DNA of 50,857 bases from the NCBI GenBank assembly GCA_903951425.1, contig CAJBBX010000059.1:1-50857 (forward strand), in the 5' to 3' direction. The notes below the pieces were generated by a model, which was given only the letters and a program-made list of their open reading frames with translations, was not told the origin of the DNA and ran no database searches. Shown in pieces: positions 26,392-34,688 of this stretch. The stretch's first letter is position 1; each line of letters begins with the position of its first letter. This stretch comes from an uncultured Chthonomonas sp. (GTDB taxonomy: Bacteria > Armatimonadota > Chthonomonadetes > Chthonomonadales > CAJBBX01). Made by a program: the position numbers and the translations under genes.

Positions 26392-28096
26392 ATGCCGACG
26401 CGCGAGATGGCCCCGCCAGACAGGCGGATCTACTTCCTGCACATCCCCAAGACAGCCGGCACATCGCTGGGCGGGCTCGTTCGCCGGGCGTTCCCGAAGG
26501 AGCACCGTGTACCGGGCCATCAGTGGTATGAACTGGTGGGCCTCTCCCGGGAGCAGCTTGACGGGTTCCGGTGCTATTCGGGCCACTTCGGCACGCTGTT
26601 GCCCGATATGCTGACCCGGAGCATCCCCACCGTCACCATGCTCCGCGATCCCCTGGAGCATGTGGTCTCGCTCGTGGGCCATGCGCTTCGGCGCCAGGAG
26701 TGTGAACTTGACGCGGCACACGCTGCGGGCACGACGGCGCCCGATGAGGAGACGGCACAGGCGGTGGCCCCGGGCCCGGCAGGGAGACCTCACGGAGCTG
26801 TTCCGCCGTCCCGGCCTGCTGGCGACCATAGCGAACCAGCAGACGCGAACCCTCGGCGTGCATCTGTCGGTACCGGACGTGCGCCGACGCACCGACAAGG
26901 CCAACTACGAGGTCTTGTTGAGGGATGCCGCACCGGGCCTTGTCACCGATGCCGTGTACGGAGCGGCCGTGGCGACACTCAATGCAATGGAGTTCGTGGG
27001 TCTGGTCGAGCAGATGGACCAGTCCGTCGCCCAGGTCTGCCGGGTCCTGGGCGTGGCCCCACCGCCTCGGGCTCCGCGCCGGAACGTGAACGCCATCTGG
27101 GACAAGAAGGGCGGAAGCTACCGGTCATCGGGGTTGCTAACAGATGCGCAGATTGCGACGATCGACACGATCACCGCACGGGATCGCGAGCTGTACGAGC
27201 ATGGCCGCACGCTCTCTAATCGGACCGTGCGTAGGGCCACGCGCCGATGGTGGCGCTTCCCGTGGCTGCGCGTCGCACGTGCTGCGGATGAACCGCCGCC
27301 CGCACCGCCGCCTGTAGCGCCCACACCAATCGGACCGCCGCCGACGACGGTGGAGGGCGTCGCACACCACTTCGACCAGCACTGCGCCCTGTACGAGCGG
27401 GTCTACGGCCCAATGCTTCAGGTGCTGCAGCCATCCAATGTGGATGAGTATATGTTCCACGCAATGGACGCGATGGAACTCCAGGATGGCATGTTGGTGT
27501 TGGACGCAGGCTGCGGCATCTGCGTCCCGACGGTATGGCTGGCGGAGCACCGTGACGTGCACATTACCGGCATGACCCTTGGTGCCTTCATGGCGCGGCG
27601 CGCCGTGGAGCGTGTGGCGGAGGCAGGGCTGGCCGATCGGATAAGCGTCGTGGAGGGCGACTTCCACCGCCTTCCGGAGTTCAATGCCCCTGGGTTCTTA
27701 GACCGCGTTATCTTTCTGGAGTCGTTTGGCTATGCGCAGTCGGTCGAGGCCGTCCTCGCCGGCGTTCGGCATGTCCTGAAGCCTGGAGGCTGCCTCTACC
27801 TGAAGGACCAGCGGCTCACCGCGGACACGGGTGATGCCGAGGCCTGGGCGCACTCGGAAGTGCTGCGTCTGAAGGTTCTACAGGAGTATGGGTTCAACGC
27901 CTGGCCGCAGGAGGAGACGGTCGGTGCGATCGAGCGGGCCGGCTTTCGTGTGATGTACGCACGGCCGCTGGACCTCGAGTTCCGATGGGACATAGTGCGG
28001 ATGTTTGACCTCTGTGTGGGCAACACATGGTCCGACCACGTCAAGGGCTTCCAGTGGGCGCAGCCCTTCGAGATTCTCGCACAGCGGGATGGGTAG
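26392..28096 (+). pseudogene. Sulfotransferase fused to SMT-like methyltransferase, interrupted by a one-base insertion
   Basis: The first frame opens as a sulfotransferase (HIPKTAGTSLGGLVRR, RDPLEHVVSLVGHALR). The second frame continues it (QGDLTELFRRPGLLATIANQ, QTRTLGVHLSV) and adds a Pro-rich linker and a SAM methyltransferase (LVLDAGCGICVPTVWLAEH, GLADRISVVEGDFHRLPEF, LKPGGCLYLKDQRL). The frames meet at 26768-26771, where CCCC should be CCC. Removing one C gives one 567-residue protein. The methyltransferase's motifs (GMTLGAF, FLESFGYAQSV) recall sterol and prenyl C-methyltransferases. Either the methyltransferase makes no product here or the extra base is an assembly error. The start is the ATG at 26392 or 26407. 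Fusing sulfation and methylation in one chain suggests both act on one substrate. Confidence 0.82.
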
Positions 28097-28100
28097 CCGT

Positions 28101-28126
28101 GCCCGATGGGTCCCGTCGCCTCGGGC
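28101..28126. terminator. Small hairpin between convergent genes
   Basis: GCCCGA (28101-28106) and TCGGGC (28121-28126) form a perfect 6-base inverted repeat, with a second nested pairing of GATGGG to CCCGTC. It sits in the 35-base gap between the ends of the methyltransferase fusion and the first minus-strand sulfotransferase. There is no T run. Confidence 0.35.
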
Positions 28127-28131
28127 GCCCC

Positions 28132-28980
28132 CTACAGGCCCAGGAGCCGCTTCAGCCTCCTGCGCCAGGTTGCTGTGCGAACCTGCGTCGGAGGTAGCGC
28201 GACGTCGGCCATCTTCTGTGCGAGCAGCGTCTCCGCGTATCCGACTAGGCCGTGGTCGTGGGTGTTCAGATTATCCAGCTCGGCGGCGATCCTCGGCCCG
28301 ATGCGCATGCGGTGCGTCATCCCGTCTGCCATGGGGCCTGCGTTGATGTGCGGCGTCCGCTCCGGCGGCGGCACGCCGAGCAGGGCGCAGATGGCCGCCA
28401 TCGTCTCATCCATCCTGTGGACCACGCCCACTACCGCCATCGACTCGAGGTGCGCGCGAGCGCGTACCAGAAGCTCGTCGTCGCCCAGTTCGCGCACCTG
28501 TGCGTGCAGGCGCCGGACCACCGATCTGTCGGCTCCGTCCGTAACGTAGGAGGCGTCGGCCCTGAGCCCGAGCCACCGGGTCTGCGTGTTCGAGATGGAG
28601 GCTCGAACTGCCGGCACCTGCAGAAGCTCCTCCAGCGGGAGGTCCACATGCTTGGCGACCGGATGCTCCAGGCAGTTGCCGGTCTGTGCGCGTATCTCCT
28701 GCCGCACATACTCGATGTGCGATATGGCTCGCTCGATCGGGTCGCGCAGGACGGTAATCGTGGTGAGCTGCCGGTCGGTCAGAACGTAGGGCAGGGGTCC
28801 GAGATGACCGATGATGCACCGGTAGCGGCTCATCGCGTCGCGCGGGAGTTGCGACAGCTGCTGCCAGTTGTACGCCGGAAGGACCTGCTCCGAGCCGTAC
28901 ACCCGGTGAAGCACTTCGGCGACGGATGTGCCTGCCGTCTTCGGGATGTGCAAGAAGTAGAGATACGGTAGTTCAGCCAC
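28132..28980 (-). CDS. Sulfotransferase (PAPS-dependent), copy 2
   Basis: 282 residues, last gene of the minus-strand run. It keeps both PAPS sites, HIPKTAGTSVAEVLHR at the N-terminus and RDPIERAISHIEYV, and is most like the copy at 30196-31089: shared VRQEIRAQTG/VRQQIRAKTG and GVVHRMDETMAAIC/GTVARMDETMSVIC. It lacks a signal peptide or membrane helix and ends in a basic tail (TWRRRLKRLLGL), which could bind a membrane surface. The GTG at 28980 follows AAAGGAG, eight bases away. It lies 36 bases after the cyclase-like gene, so it is cotranslated with it. Acceptor unknown. Confidence 0.85.
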   Translation of the reverse strand: MAELPYLYFLHIPKTAGTSVAEVLHRVYGSEQVLPAYNWQQLSQLPRDAMSRYRCIIGHLGPLPYVLTDRQLTTITVLRDPIERAISHIEYVRQEIRAQTGNCLEHPVAKHVDLPLEELLQVPAVRASISNTQTRWLGLRADASYVTDGADRSVVRRLHAQVRELGDDELLVRARAHLESMAVVGVVHRMDETMAAICALLGVPPPERTPHINAGPMADGMTHRMRIGPRIAAELDNLNTHDHGLVGYAETLLAQKMADVALPPTQVRTATWRRRLKRLLGL

Positions 28981-29016
28981 TGCGGGCGCTCCTTTAGTTG
29001 CTCGACCGCGATACAG

Positions 29017-30036
29017 CTACGGCACCCGGAACCTGCTCCCGACAAGGGCCAAAGCCTCCAGAGCCACACTCGTTGTAACGGCCGGAGAGCCCCAGTAGTA
29101 CATCGGTTGGATCGGGATACCTGGTACTGCGTCCGATAGCCGGGCGCCATACGCCGGCGCGGCGGGCCACGAGCCATCGGCGAGTTGGCTCTCGACCAGA
29201 CGGTCTGCCAGCAGCCGGACGAGACGATGGCCGCTTGCTCCCACGCGAACGAGCGTGCATAGGGCCTGCGCGGCGCTCAGGTCGGAGCATTGTGCCACGC
29301 TACCACCCAGTGACTCTACCACGCGATCTTCCAGGGCACGGTAAACGTGGCGCAGTCTCGGGGCGCTCTCATATGCAGCGCGAGAGACGAGATAGTTCAC
29401 ATGCATGGCGCCGGGATACCACATCTGGTGGTCCTGATCCGTCCGGCTTGTCACGATGTCAATGAGCCAGCCGATCACCGGAATCGTGCAGTCCGCCTCC
29501 CCGAGATACCAGACCACATTGGCGTTCGTCCCGACGCAGACGGAGTTGATGTACCCCATCTCCTCGATCCACGTCAGGAAGCGGCCCTGATCGTCGCGCC
29601 ACTTCAACAGGTGGCCTGCATTCCGGCGCAGCAGCAGCCGCAAACTGCGATGACGCAGCGCCATGGAGCCCAGCGAGGTTGTGTCGGCATCGAACGGCCA
29701 TGGGTAGGGCGCAATCTCGTGCGCGCTCCTGGTCGAGAAGCGCCAGAGCCCCGCCAGAGTCATCTCCTGAAGCGCCGCATGGGATGCCCTGCCTCGAGCA
29801 TCACGAAGCCCGTGGTGTCGTACATGCCGAAGAGCACAGAGCATGTAAAGGGTCGCGAAGCACTCGCCCGCCGGCACCCATTTCGTGAACCGGGGATCGA
29901 CGCTTCTGAGGGAGGGGAAGGCGCCGTCGGCCTCTTGGGCGGCCGCGAGGTATCGGACGCCTCGGTCGATGGCGCCGACGTAGCCGTCTGCGGCATCTCG
30001 ACCGCGTCGGCTTGGCTCGCTCCGTGGATTACCCAT
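29017..30036 (-). CDS. Short class II terpene-cyclase-like (alpha-alpha barrel) protein, altered acid motif
   Basis: 339 residues, a single alpha-alpha barrel in place of the usual two-domain class II cyclase. QW-like repeats are visible near both ends (AAAQEADGAF, ESQLADGSWPAAP), with YYWGSPAVTTSVALEAL at the C-terminus. The position of the proton-donating DxDD motif holds DADTTS at residues 116-121. The first and middle Asp remain, but the second of the adjacent pair is Thr. The neighbouring homologue at 31173-32186 keeps DIDDTA at exactly the same position. The change may abolish cyclisation or alter the reaction. The ATG at 30036 is used. Other alpha-alpha toroid functions, such as prenyl binding, remain possible. 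Confidence 0.65.
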   Translation of the reverse strand: MGNPRSEPSRRGRDAADGYVGAIDRGVRYLAAAQEADGAFPSLRSVDPRFTKWVPAGECFATLYMLCALRHVRHHGLRDARGRASHAALQEMTLAGLWRFSTRSAHEIAPYPWPFDADTTSLGSMALRHRSLRLLLRRNAGHLLKWRDDQGRFLTWIEEMGYINSVCVGTNANVVWYLGEADCTIPVIGWLIDIVTSRTDQDHQMWYPGAMHVNYLVSRAAYESAPRLRHVYRALEDRVVESLGGSVAQCSDLSAAQALCTLVRVGASGHRLVRLLADRLVESQLADGSWPAAPAYGARLSDAVPGIPIQPMYYWGSPAVTTSVALEALALVGSRFRVP

Positions 30037-30195
30037 AGGCGCCCCCTGGCGTTCGTCAGACCGTTCTTCACCTGATGCGATCGTCTCCGCCCTCGATCAT
30101 CCTGGAGGGAACGGAGAGTGTCTCACTCCATGTTGGCACAGAGGGCGAGGACTGTGGGACGGTACGCACAGACGTGTGCGGGGCCCGATGGGCTG

Positions 30196-31089
30196 CTAGG
30201 GACGGAGCCGTTGCAGCAAGACCTGCCACCAGAGGCCGAGGCGCCAGCTCCAGCCAGGCGCTGCATACTGCTGCATACGGGGCCTGGGTGGGCGCGGCTC
30301 ACCCGAGGCGATCTGGGCCAGGTGTTGAGTCAGCAGTCCGTCCGCGTAGGCGACCAGTTCGTGGTCGCGGACGTTCATCTTGTCCAGCTCGGCCGCAAGC
30401 TCCGGCCCGATGCGCTCGCGGTGCGTTCTGCCGTCCCGGTTTGGGCCTACCCGGGCGCGCGGGACCGTTTCCGGCGTTGGGACGCCAAGGACGTGGCAGA
30501 TGACCGACATGGTCTCGTCCATCCGTGCCACCGTGCCCACTGCCGCCATCGTGTCCAGATGCTGCTTGGCGCGGACCAGCAGAGCGTCGTCGCCGAGTCT
30601 CCGCGCCTGACCCCTCACGCACAGCATGGAGTAGGCGCCGACACCGAATCTGACCAGGGCGGGCTCAGGCCGGATCCCCAGCACTCGCGTTTGGTGCTCG
30701 GTAAGCGCTGTGCGGACCTCTGGGACCGTAAGGAGCTCCTCCAGCGGCTTCTCAATATGGGAGGCCACGGGATGCCTGACGAAATCACCGGTCTTGGCGC
30801 GAATTTGCTGCCTGACGTACTCGACCTCCGAGACGACCCGCTCCACAGGGTCTCGCAGGATTGTGATGACGGTCAGGGGCCGGAGCGTCAGCGCATAGGG
30901 GAGTGGGCCATGATGCCCCAGGATGCAGAGGTGCTTGTCCACGGAGTCTGCCGGCAGCCGCCCCAGGTCCAGTCGGTTATGAGCCGGAAGGACCTGCCCC
31001 CTGGGGTAGAAGCTCCGCAGCACACGGGCCACCGAGGTGCCGGCGGTCTTTGGTATATGCAGGAAATAGAGATGCGGTAGATCAGGCAC
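30196..31089 (-). CDS. Sulfotransferase (PAPS-dependent), copy 3
   Basis: 297 residues. HIPKTAGTSVARVLRS holds the 5'-phosphosulfate loop and RDPVERVVSEVEYV the 3'-phosphate site. The middle and C-terminal parts follow the copy at 28132-28980 closely, and both are preceded by a cyclase-like gene. It has a longer, Pro/Arg-rich and aromatic C-terminus (SWRLGLWWQVLLQRL), which might be a membrane anchor. The GTG at 31089 follows GGAGGG. Gaps are 83 bases to the upstream cyclase-like gene and 159 bases to the downstream one. Predicted cytoplasmic, acceptor unknown. Confidence 0.85.
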   Translation of the reverse strand: MPDLPHLYFLHIPKTAGTSVARVLRSFYPRGQVLPAHNRLDLGRLPADSVDKHLCILGHHGPLPYALTLRPLTVITILRDPVERVVSEVEYVRQQIRAKTGDFVRHPVASHIEKPLEELLTVPEVRTALTEHQTRVLGIRPEPALVRFGVGAYSMLCVRGQARRLGDDALLVRAKQHLDTMAAVGTVARMDETMSVICHVLGVPTPETVPRARVGPNRDGRTHRERIGPELAAELDKMNVRDHELVAYADGLLTQHLAQIASGEPRPPRPRMQQYAAPGWSWRLGLWWQVLLQRLRP

Positions 31090-31172
31090 TGCTCAGCGCC
31101 CTCCAGATGGACGGACCTCAGCGACGCCACCACGTCGGCACGCTTCCGACTAAGGTTCGCGAGTACCGTTCG

Positions 31173-32186
31173 TTAGTGGCGCATCGTGGGCATCATCGTC
31201 AGCGCCTCAACCGCAACCGCCGTGGTGATGGCCGCCGAGCCCCAGTATAGCAGCCGACCCGTCGGCATGCCCGGGATATGGCTGGGTAGGCTGTGCCCCC
31301 CCCACGCTGGTGCGATTGGCCACGATCCGTCGGCGCGTTGTCGCTGAAGGAGGCTCTCACCCAGTTGGGTGACCAGTCGGTTCGCACCTGCGCCGACGCG
31401 AACCAGCGTACAGACGGCCTGCGCGGCGTTGAGTGCGGAGAGCCGATCGATACCGACGCCGACCTCGTTCATCACGCGCTCCTCCAACACACGGTTGATT
31501 GCACGGAGTGTAGGCGCGCTCTCATGGGCTGCGCGCGACACGGCATGGTTGAAAAGCATGGGGCCCGGGTAGTACCGCTGGTGCGCCTGGTCAGTTCGAT
31601 CGGTCGCCAGTTCCATCAGCCAGCGAATGGCAGGCTTGGTGGCGGCGGTCTCTCCGATGTACCAGACAGCGTTCGCGTTGACGACGGCGCAGACCGGGTT
31701 CAGATAGCCCTCTTCCATCCACGTTCGGAAGCGGCCCTGCTCATCGCGCCACTTGAGCATAGTAGGGATGTTGAGTCTTAGCAGCAGCGACAGCCGGTAA
31801 CGGCGAAAGGCCATGGACGCCAGCGCTGTATCGTCGATATCCAACGGCGCCGAGAGCGTATCGGCTGCTTCCACTGAGGTCGGCCGGAACCGCCACAGGC
31901 CCGGCCGGACCATCTCGCGGAGTATCAAATCGGCCGCCTTCCGACGAACGCCCGGAAGGAGCGGGTGCCGGACCCCTCGGAGCGCGCAGATCACATACAT
32001 CGTGCCGAAGTGCTCCTCTCCGGGAGACCGCTTCGCAAAACCCGGCAAGGGGCCCCGGACGGTCTCAAAGGCGCCATCTGCTGTCTGAGTAGCGGCTAGG
32101 AACCGTACCGCCCGATCAATCGCCATGCTGCGCCTATCAGCCCAGGCTCGGCCGGAGCCGCTGCTTTGGTCAGGGATGTGAGACAT
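31173..32186 (-). CDS. Short class II terpene-cyclase-like protein with intact DIDDTA motif
   Basis: 337 residues, clearly paralogous to the protein at 29017-30036 along its whole length. It keeps a full DxDDTA-type motif, DIDDTALAS at residues 116-124, the acid that starts class II terpene cyclisation in squalene-hopene cyclase and plant copalyl diphosphate synthase. QW-like repeats are present (AATQTADGAF, QRQRADGSWPIAP), and GYLNPVCAVVNANAVWYIGE lies mid-protein. Known class II enzymes have two barrels and 500 or more residues, so half-length is odd: it may form a dimer, work on a short chain, or be a binding protein. AAGGAGG precedes the ATG at 32186. UbiA lies 125 bases upstream in the same direction. 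Confidence 0.68.
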   Translation of the reverse strand: MSHIPDQSSGSGRAWADRRSMAIDRAVRFLAATQTADGAFETVRGPLPGFAKRSPGEEHFGTMYVICALRGVRHPLLPGVRRKAADLILREMVRPGLWRFRPTSVEAADTLSAPLDIDDTALASMAFRRYRLSLLLRLNIPTMLKWRDEQGRFRTWMEEGYLNPVCAVVNANAVWYIGETAATKPAIRWLMELATDRTDQAHQRYYPGPMLFNHAVSRAAHESAPTLRAINRVLEERVMNEVGVGIDRLSALNAAQAVCTLVRVGAGANRLVTQLGESLLQRQRADGSWPIAPAWGGHSLPSHIPGMPTGRLLYWGSAAITTAVAVEALTMMPTMRH

Positions 32187-32311
32187 CCTGCCTCCTTCTC
32201 ACCGTGCAGTTTCCGATCGGCGCCGACGCCCGGTTGGCGTGCGCACGGGTATCCGGCTGCGTCTGCCGTGTGATCGTCGTGCTACCCGACCGGCAGAGCG
32301 CCTCGTGCCGT

Positions 32312-33421
32312 TCAAGGCTGGGCCGACGGCGGCAGGCGCTGCTGTCCGCAGGACATACGGCTATCCGCAGACGCGAAGGGCGCACCCATGAACAGCGGGT
32401 ATAGCCGCCACCGTGCGAAATGCCACAGGTGGCCACCGGCCCGTATGGCGTGGCCTGGGAAGAGCGCCAGGTGCGCGGCAGGCAGCCACCACGCGTCGGT
32501 GCGCCCCATGGCGAAGGCGCAGAGCGCTCCCACCGGAAGCCAGAGGTCGTAGATGTCCAGCAGCGCCATGGGGTCGGTCCCGCGCTCTGCCACGACGCCG
32601 ACACGGACGCCCAACTGGCGGGTGCGGATGTGATCCAGCAGCAGGCCCGCAGCGACGAACAGGAGGAGCGCGGCATGGCCCAGTACGGCGAGCAGCGCCA
32701 GCCCGGCCGCGACCTCCGCCGGGAAGAGGGCCCGCTCCACGGCGCGGCGCACCAGCCACGGGTCCTGGCCGGCCACGAAGGTGGCCACGGCGCCGCGCCG
32801 GTCGGCGTCGCGGTCGAGGATCTGGTGTACCAGGATACCGCGAAGGCCCGAGAGCAGGCTCACCGCGCATAGGCAGGCCGCGAGCGTCATCGAGGCGCGG
32901 ACGCCCGTCGCGTAGGCCACCCATGCAAGCGCATACAGCGTGAGGAGCAGGTGCGCGCCCAGGGCATCGGCGACCACGCCGGCGAGGCGGCGGCACTTCA
33001 GCCGGAACGGCCGCACCGAGTAGAGCGTGAAGACGAGCCAGATCGCGGCGTAGAGCGCCAACGGCAGGGACGCTCCGCGCATGGACCAGGCGCACGCCGC
33101 GCCGGCCGCAAGGGGGAGGCCCGCCGCCGCCGCTCGGAACCAGAGCGGCTTCCCGGCCATGCGGTTGGCCTTGCCGGCCCGGGCATCCTGCGCGATGTCG
33201 GTCCAGTCGTTCAGGAGGTTGGCATAGGCCGCCGCAGGCGTGAGCGACAGCACCAGCCATCCCGCGGCTTGCCAGACGGCATCCGTGGAGAGCCGCGCCT
33301 GCAGGGCCACCGCGTAGACGGCTAGCAGCACCGGAGGGCCCTTGAACGCCCACCACTGCTCGGCACGGACCAGGGCGGTCAGTCGAGCCGGGCCGGGCCG
33401 TTCGACGTGCGCGACCATCAC
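32312..33421 (-). CDS. UbiA-family prenyltransferase
   Basis: 369 residues with about eight or nine membrane helices. It attaches a polyprenyl diphosphate chain to an acceptor in the membrane. The two metal-binding Asp motifs are present: NDWTDIAQD at residues 71-79 and DRDAD at 203-207. YSVRPFRLK at 134-142 is the conserved loop between them. The acceptor could be an aromatic ring or a sugar phosphate; the sequence does not decide. The start is GTG at 33421 (four-base overlap with the ABC gene) or ATG at 33418. It lies between the exporter genes and the cyclase-like and sulfotransferase genes, which argues for prenyl-chain chemistry in this locus. Confidence 0.85.
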   Translation of the reverse strand: MMVAHVERPGPARLTALVRAEQWWAFKGPPVLLAVYAVALQARLSTDAVWQAAGWLVLSLTPAAAYANLLNDWTDIAQDARAGKANRMAGKPLWFRAAAAGLPLAAGAACAWSMRGASLPLALYAAIWLVFTLYSVRPFRLKCRRLAGVVADALGAHLLLTLYALAWVAYATGVRASMTLAACLCAVSLLSGLRGILVHQILDRDADRRGAVATFVAGQDPWLVRRAVERALFPAEVAAGLALLAVLGHAALLLFVAAGLLLDHIRTRQLGVRVGVVAERGTDPMALLDIYDLWLPVGALCAFAMGRTDAWWLPAAHLALFPGHAIRAGGHLWHFARWRLYPLFMGAPFASADSRMSCGQQRLPPSAQP

Positions 33422-34686
33422 GGCTCCTCGAAATCGAAGGCCAGGTAGAGCAGCCCCTGTCGGTGGCGAAGGATGTTCATCGTGGCGTCTTCGGTTGCGC
33501 CGACTGTAAAGCGATCGGGCTTGGTCTGGTAGCCGCGAGCGGCCAATGGAGCGCCGGATCGAGGGTCTATGATGGCGGTGTGCAGCTCGTAGGCGCCCGG
33601 CATGAGCGGAAGGCGCTCAATGCGGCACGTCAGCTCGTGTTCGCCGGCGGCCGGCTCATAGGGCATCTCGGGCGGGCTGACGGCCGATGCCAACGGGAAG
33701 TGCCCAAACCCGCCGATCTCCATGCCCCACTGCACCTTGCCGACGGCCGAGCCCGCCGAGTAGCGTAACCGGACGACGGCGGGTTCGCCGGGCAGCAGAT
33801 CGGCGCCACCCTCGCCGGAGATATCCACAGAGAGGATTGCGAGATCGCTGAGTGGCGCTCGATCGGCGGCCTGCCCGCCCTTCCGCCCTGCCCGTGGCCT
33901 GGCCGGTTCGGCGCCCTGGTCCGCGTCCCGGCTCTCCATCATCTCCTCGTATTGCTTGACGACGCGATCGGGAGGACCGATGTCGATCACCCGGCCTCCA
34001 TCCATCAGCACGCATTTGCGACACAGGGTCTGGACCAAGAACAGGTCATGGCTCGCCAGCAGGATGGAACCGCCACCGTCAACGTAGTCGCGCAGGAAGC
34101 GCTGGAACTTGCCCCGGAACCGCAGGTCGCCGCCGCCGATGGCTTCGTCCACCAGAAAGAGATCGGGCTTCAGGCGCGTGTAGATGGAGAAGGCCAGCCG
34201 CAGCCTCATGCCCTGGCTGTAGGTGCCGGTGGGCGCGTCGATGAACTCGCCCAGGCCGGAGTAGGCGATCAGCTCCGGGATGGCCTCGCGGATCTCGTGC
34301 GGCGGCACGCCGTGCATGGAGAGCTTGCTGATGATGTTCTCACGCCCCGTCTGCGACCCGCTGAGCCCGCCATGGGCGTCCATGGCGATGACGCGGTCCG
34401 TGAAGAACTCCAGCCGCCCGAGCGAGGGCCGCAGCACCCGTGCCGCGATGTTGATGAGCGTGCTCTTGCCCGCGCCGTTGTGCCCGATGACGCCCAGCAC
34501 CTCGCCGGCCTCCACCTCCAGGCTGACATCATGCAGCGACCAGAACTCGCCCGGCCGCAGGCTCCGCGCCGGCTCTCTTCCCATGGCCTCCGCAGCGATG
34601 TCCTGCAGGCCGTAGCGCAGGTTCAGCCGCGGTTTGCGACAGAAGCGCTTGGAGACGCCGTGCAGGGCCAGGAGCGGCTTGCCCAT
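33418..34686 (-). CDS. ABC transporter ATP-binding protein, Wzt type with C-terminal cargo domain
   Basis: 422 residues. The ATPase part (1-260) has Walker A GHNGAGKST at 68-76, YSQGMRLRLAF at 156-166 in place of LSGGQ (usual in Wzt/TagH exporters), and Walker B DLFLVDE at 175-181. After a basic, disordered linker (about 262-285), residues 290-420 form a Wzt_C-like beta-sandwich (GEPAVVRLRYSAG, GMEIGGF, PGAYELHTAIID). In O-antigen systems this domain binds a terminal modification of the polymer before export. The partner permease starts three bases away. With UbiA, cyclase-like and sulfotransferase genes downstream, the cargo is probably a modified lipid-linked glycan. Confidence 0.87.
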   Translation of the reverse strand: MGKPLLALHGVSKRFCRKPRLNLRYGLQDIAAEAMGREPARSLRPGEFWSLHDVSLEVEAGEVLGVIGHNGAGKSTLINIAARVLRPSLGRLEFFTDRVIAMDAHGGLSGSQTGRENIISKLSMHGVPPHEIREAIPELIAYSGLGEFIDAPTGTYSQGMRLRLAFSIYTRLKPDLFLVDEAIGGGDLRFRGKFQRFLRDYVDGGGSILLASHDLFLVQTLCRKCVLMDGGRVIDIGPPDRVVKQYEEMMESRDADQGAEPARPRAGRKGGQAADRAPLSDLAILSVDISGEGGADLLPGEPAVVRLRYSAGSAVGKVQWGMEIGGFGHFPLASAVSPPEMPYEPAAGEHELTCRIERLPLMPGAYELHTAIIDPRSGAPLAARGYQTKPDRFTVGATEDATMNILRHRQGLLYLAFDFEEP

Positions 34687-34688
34687 GG

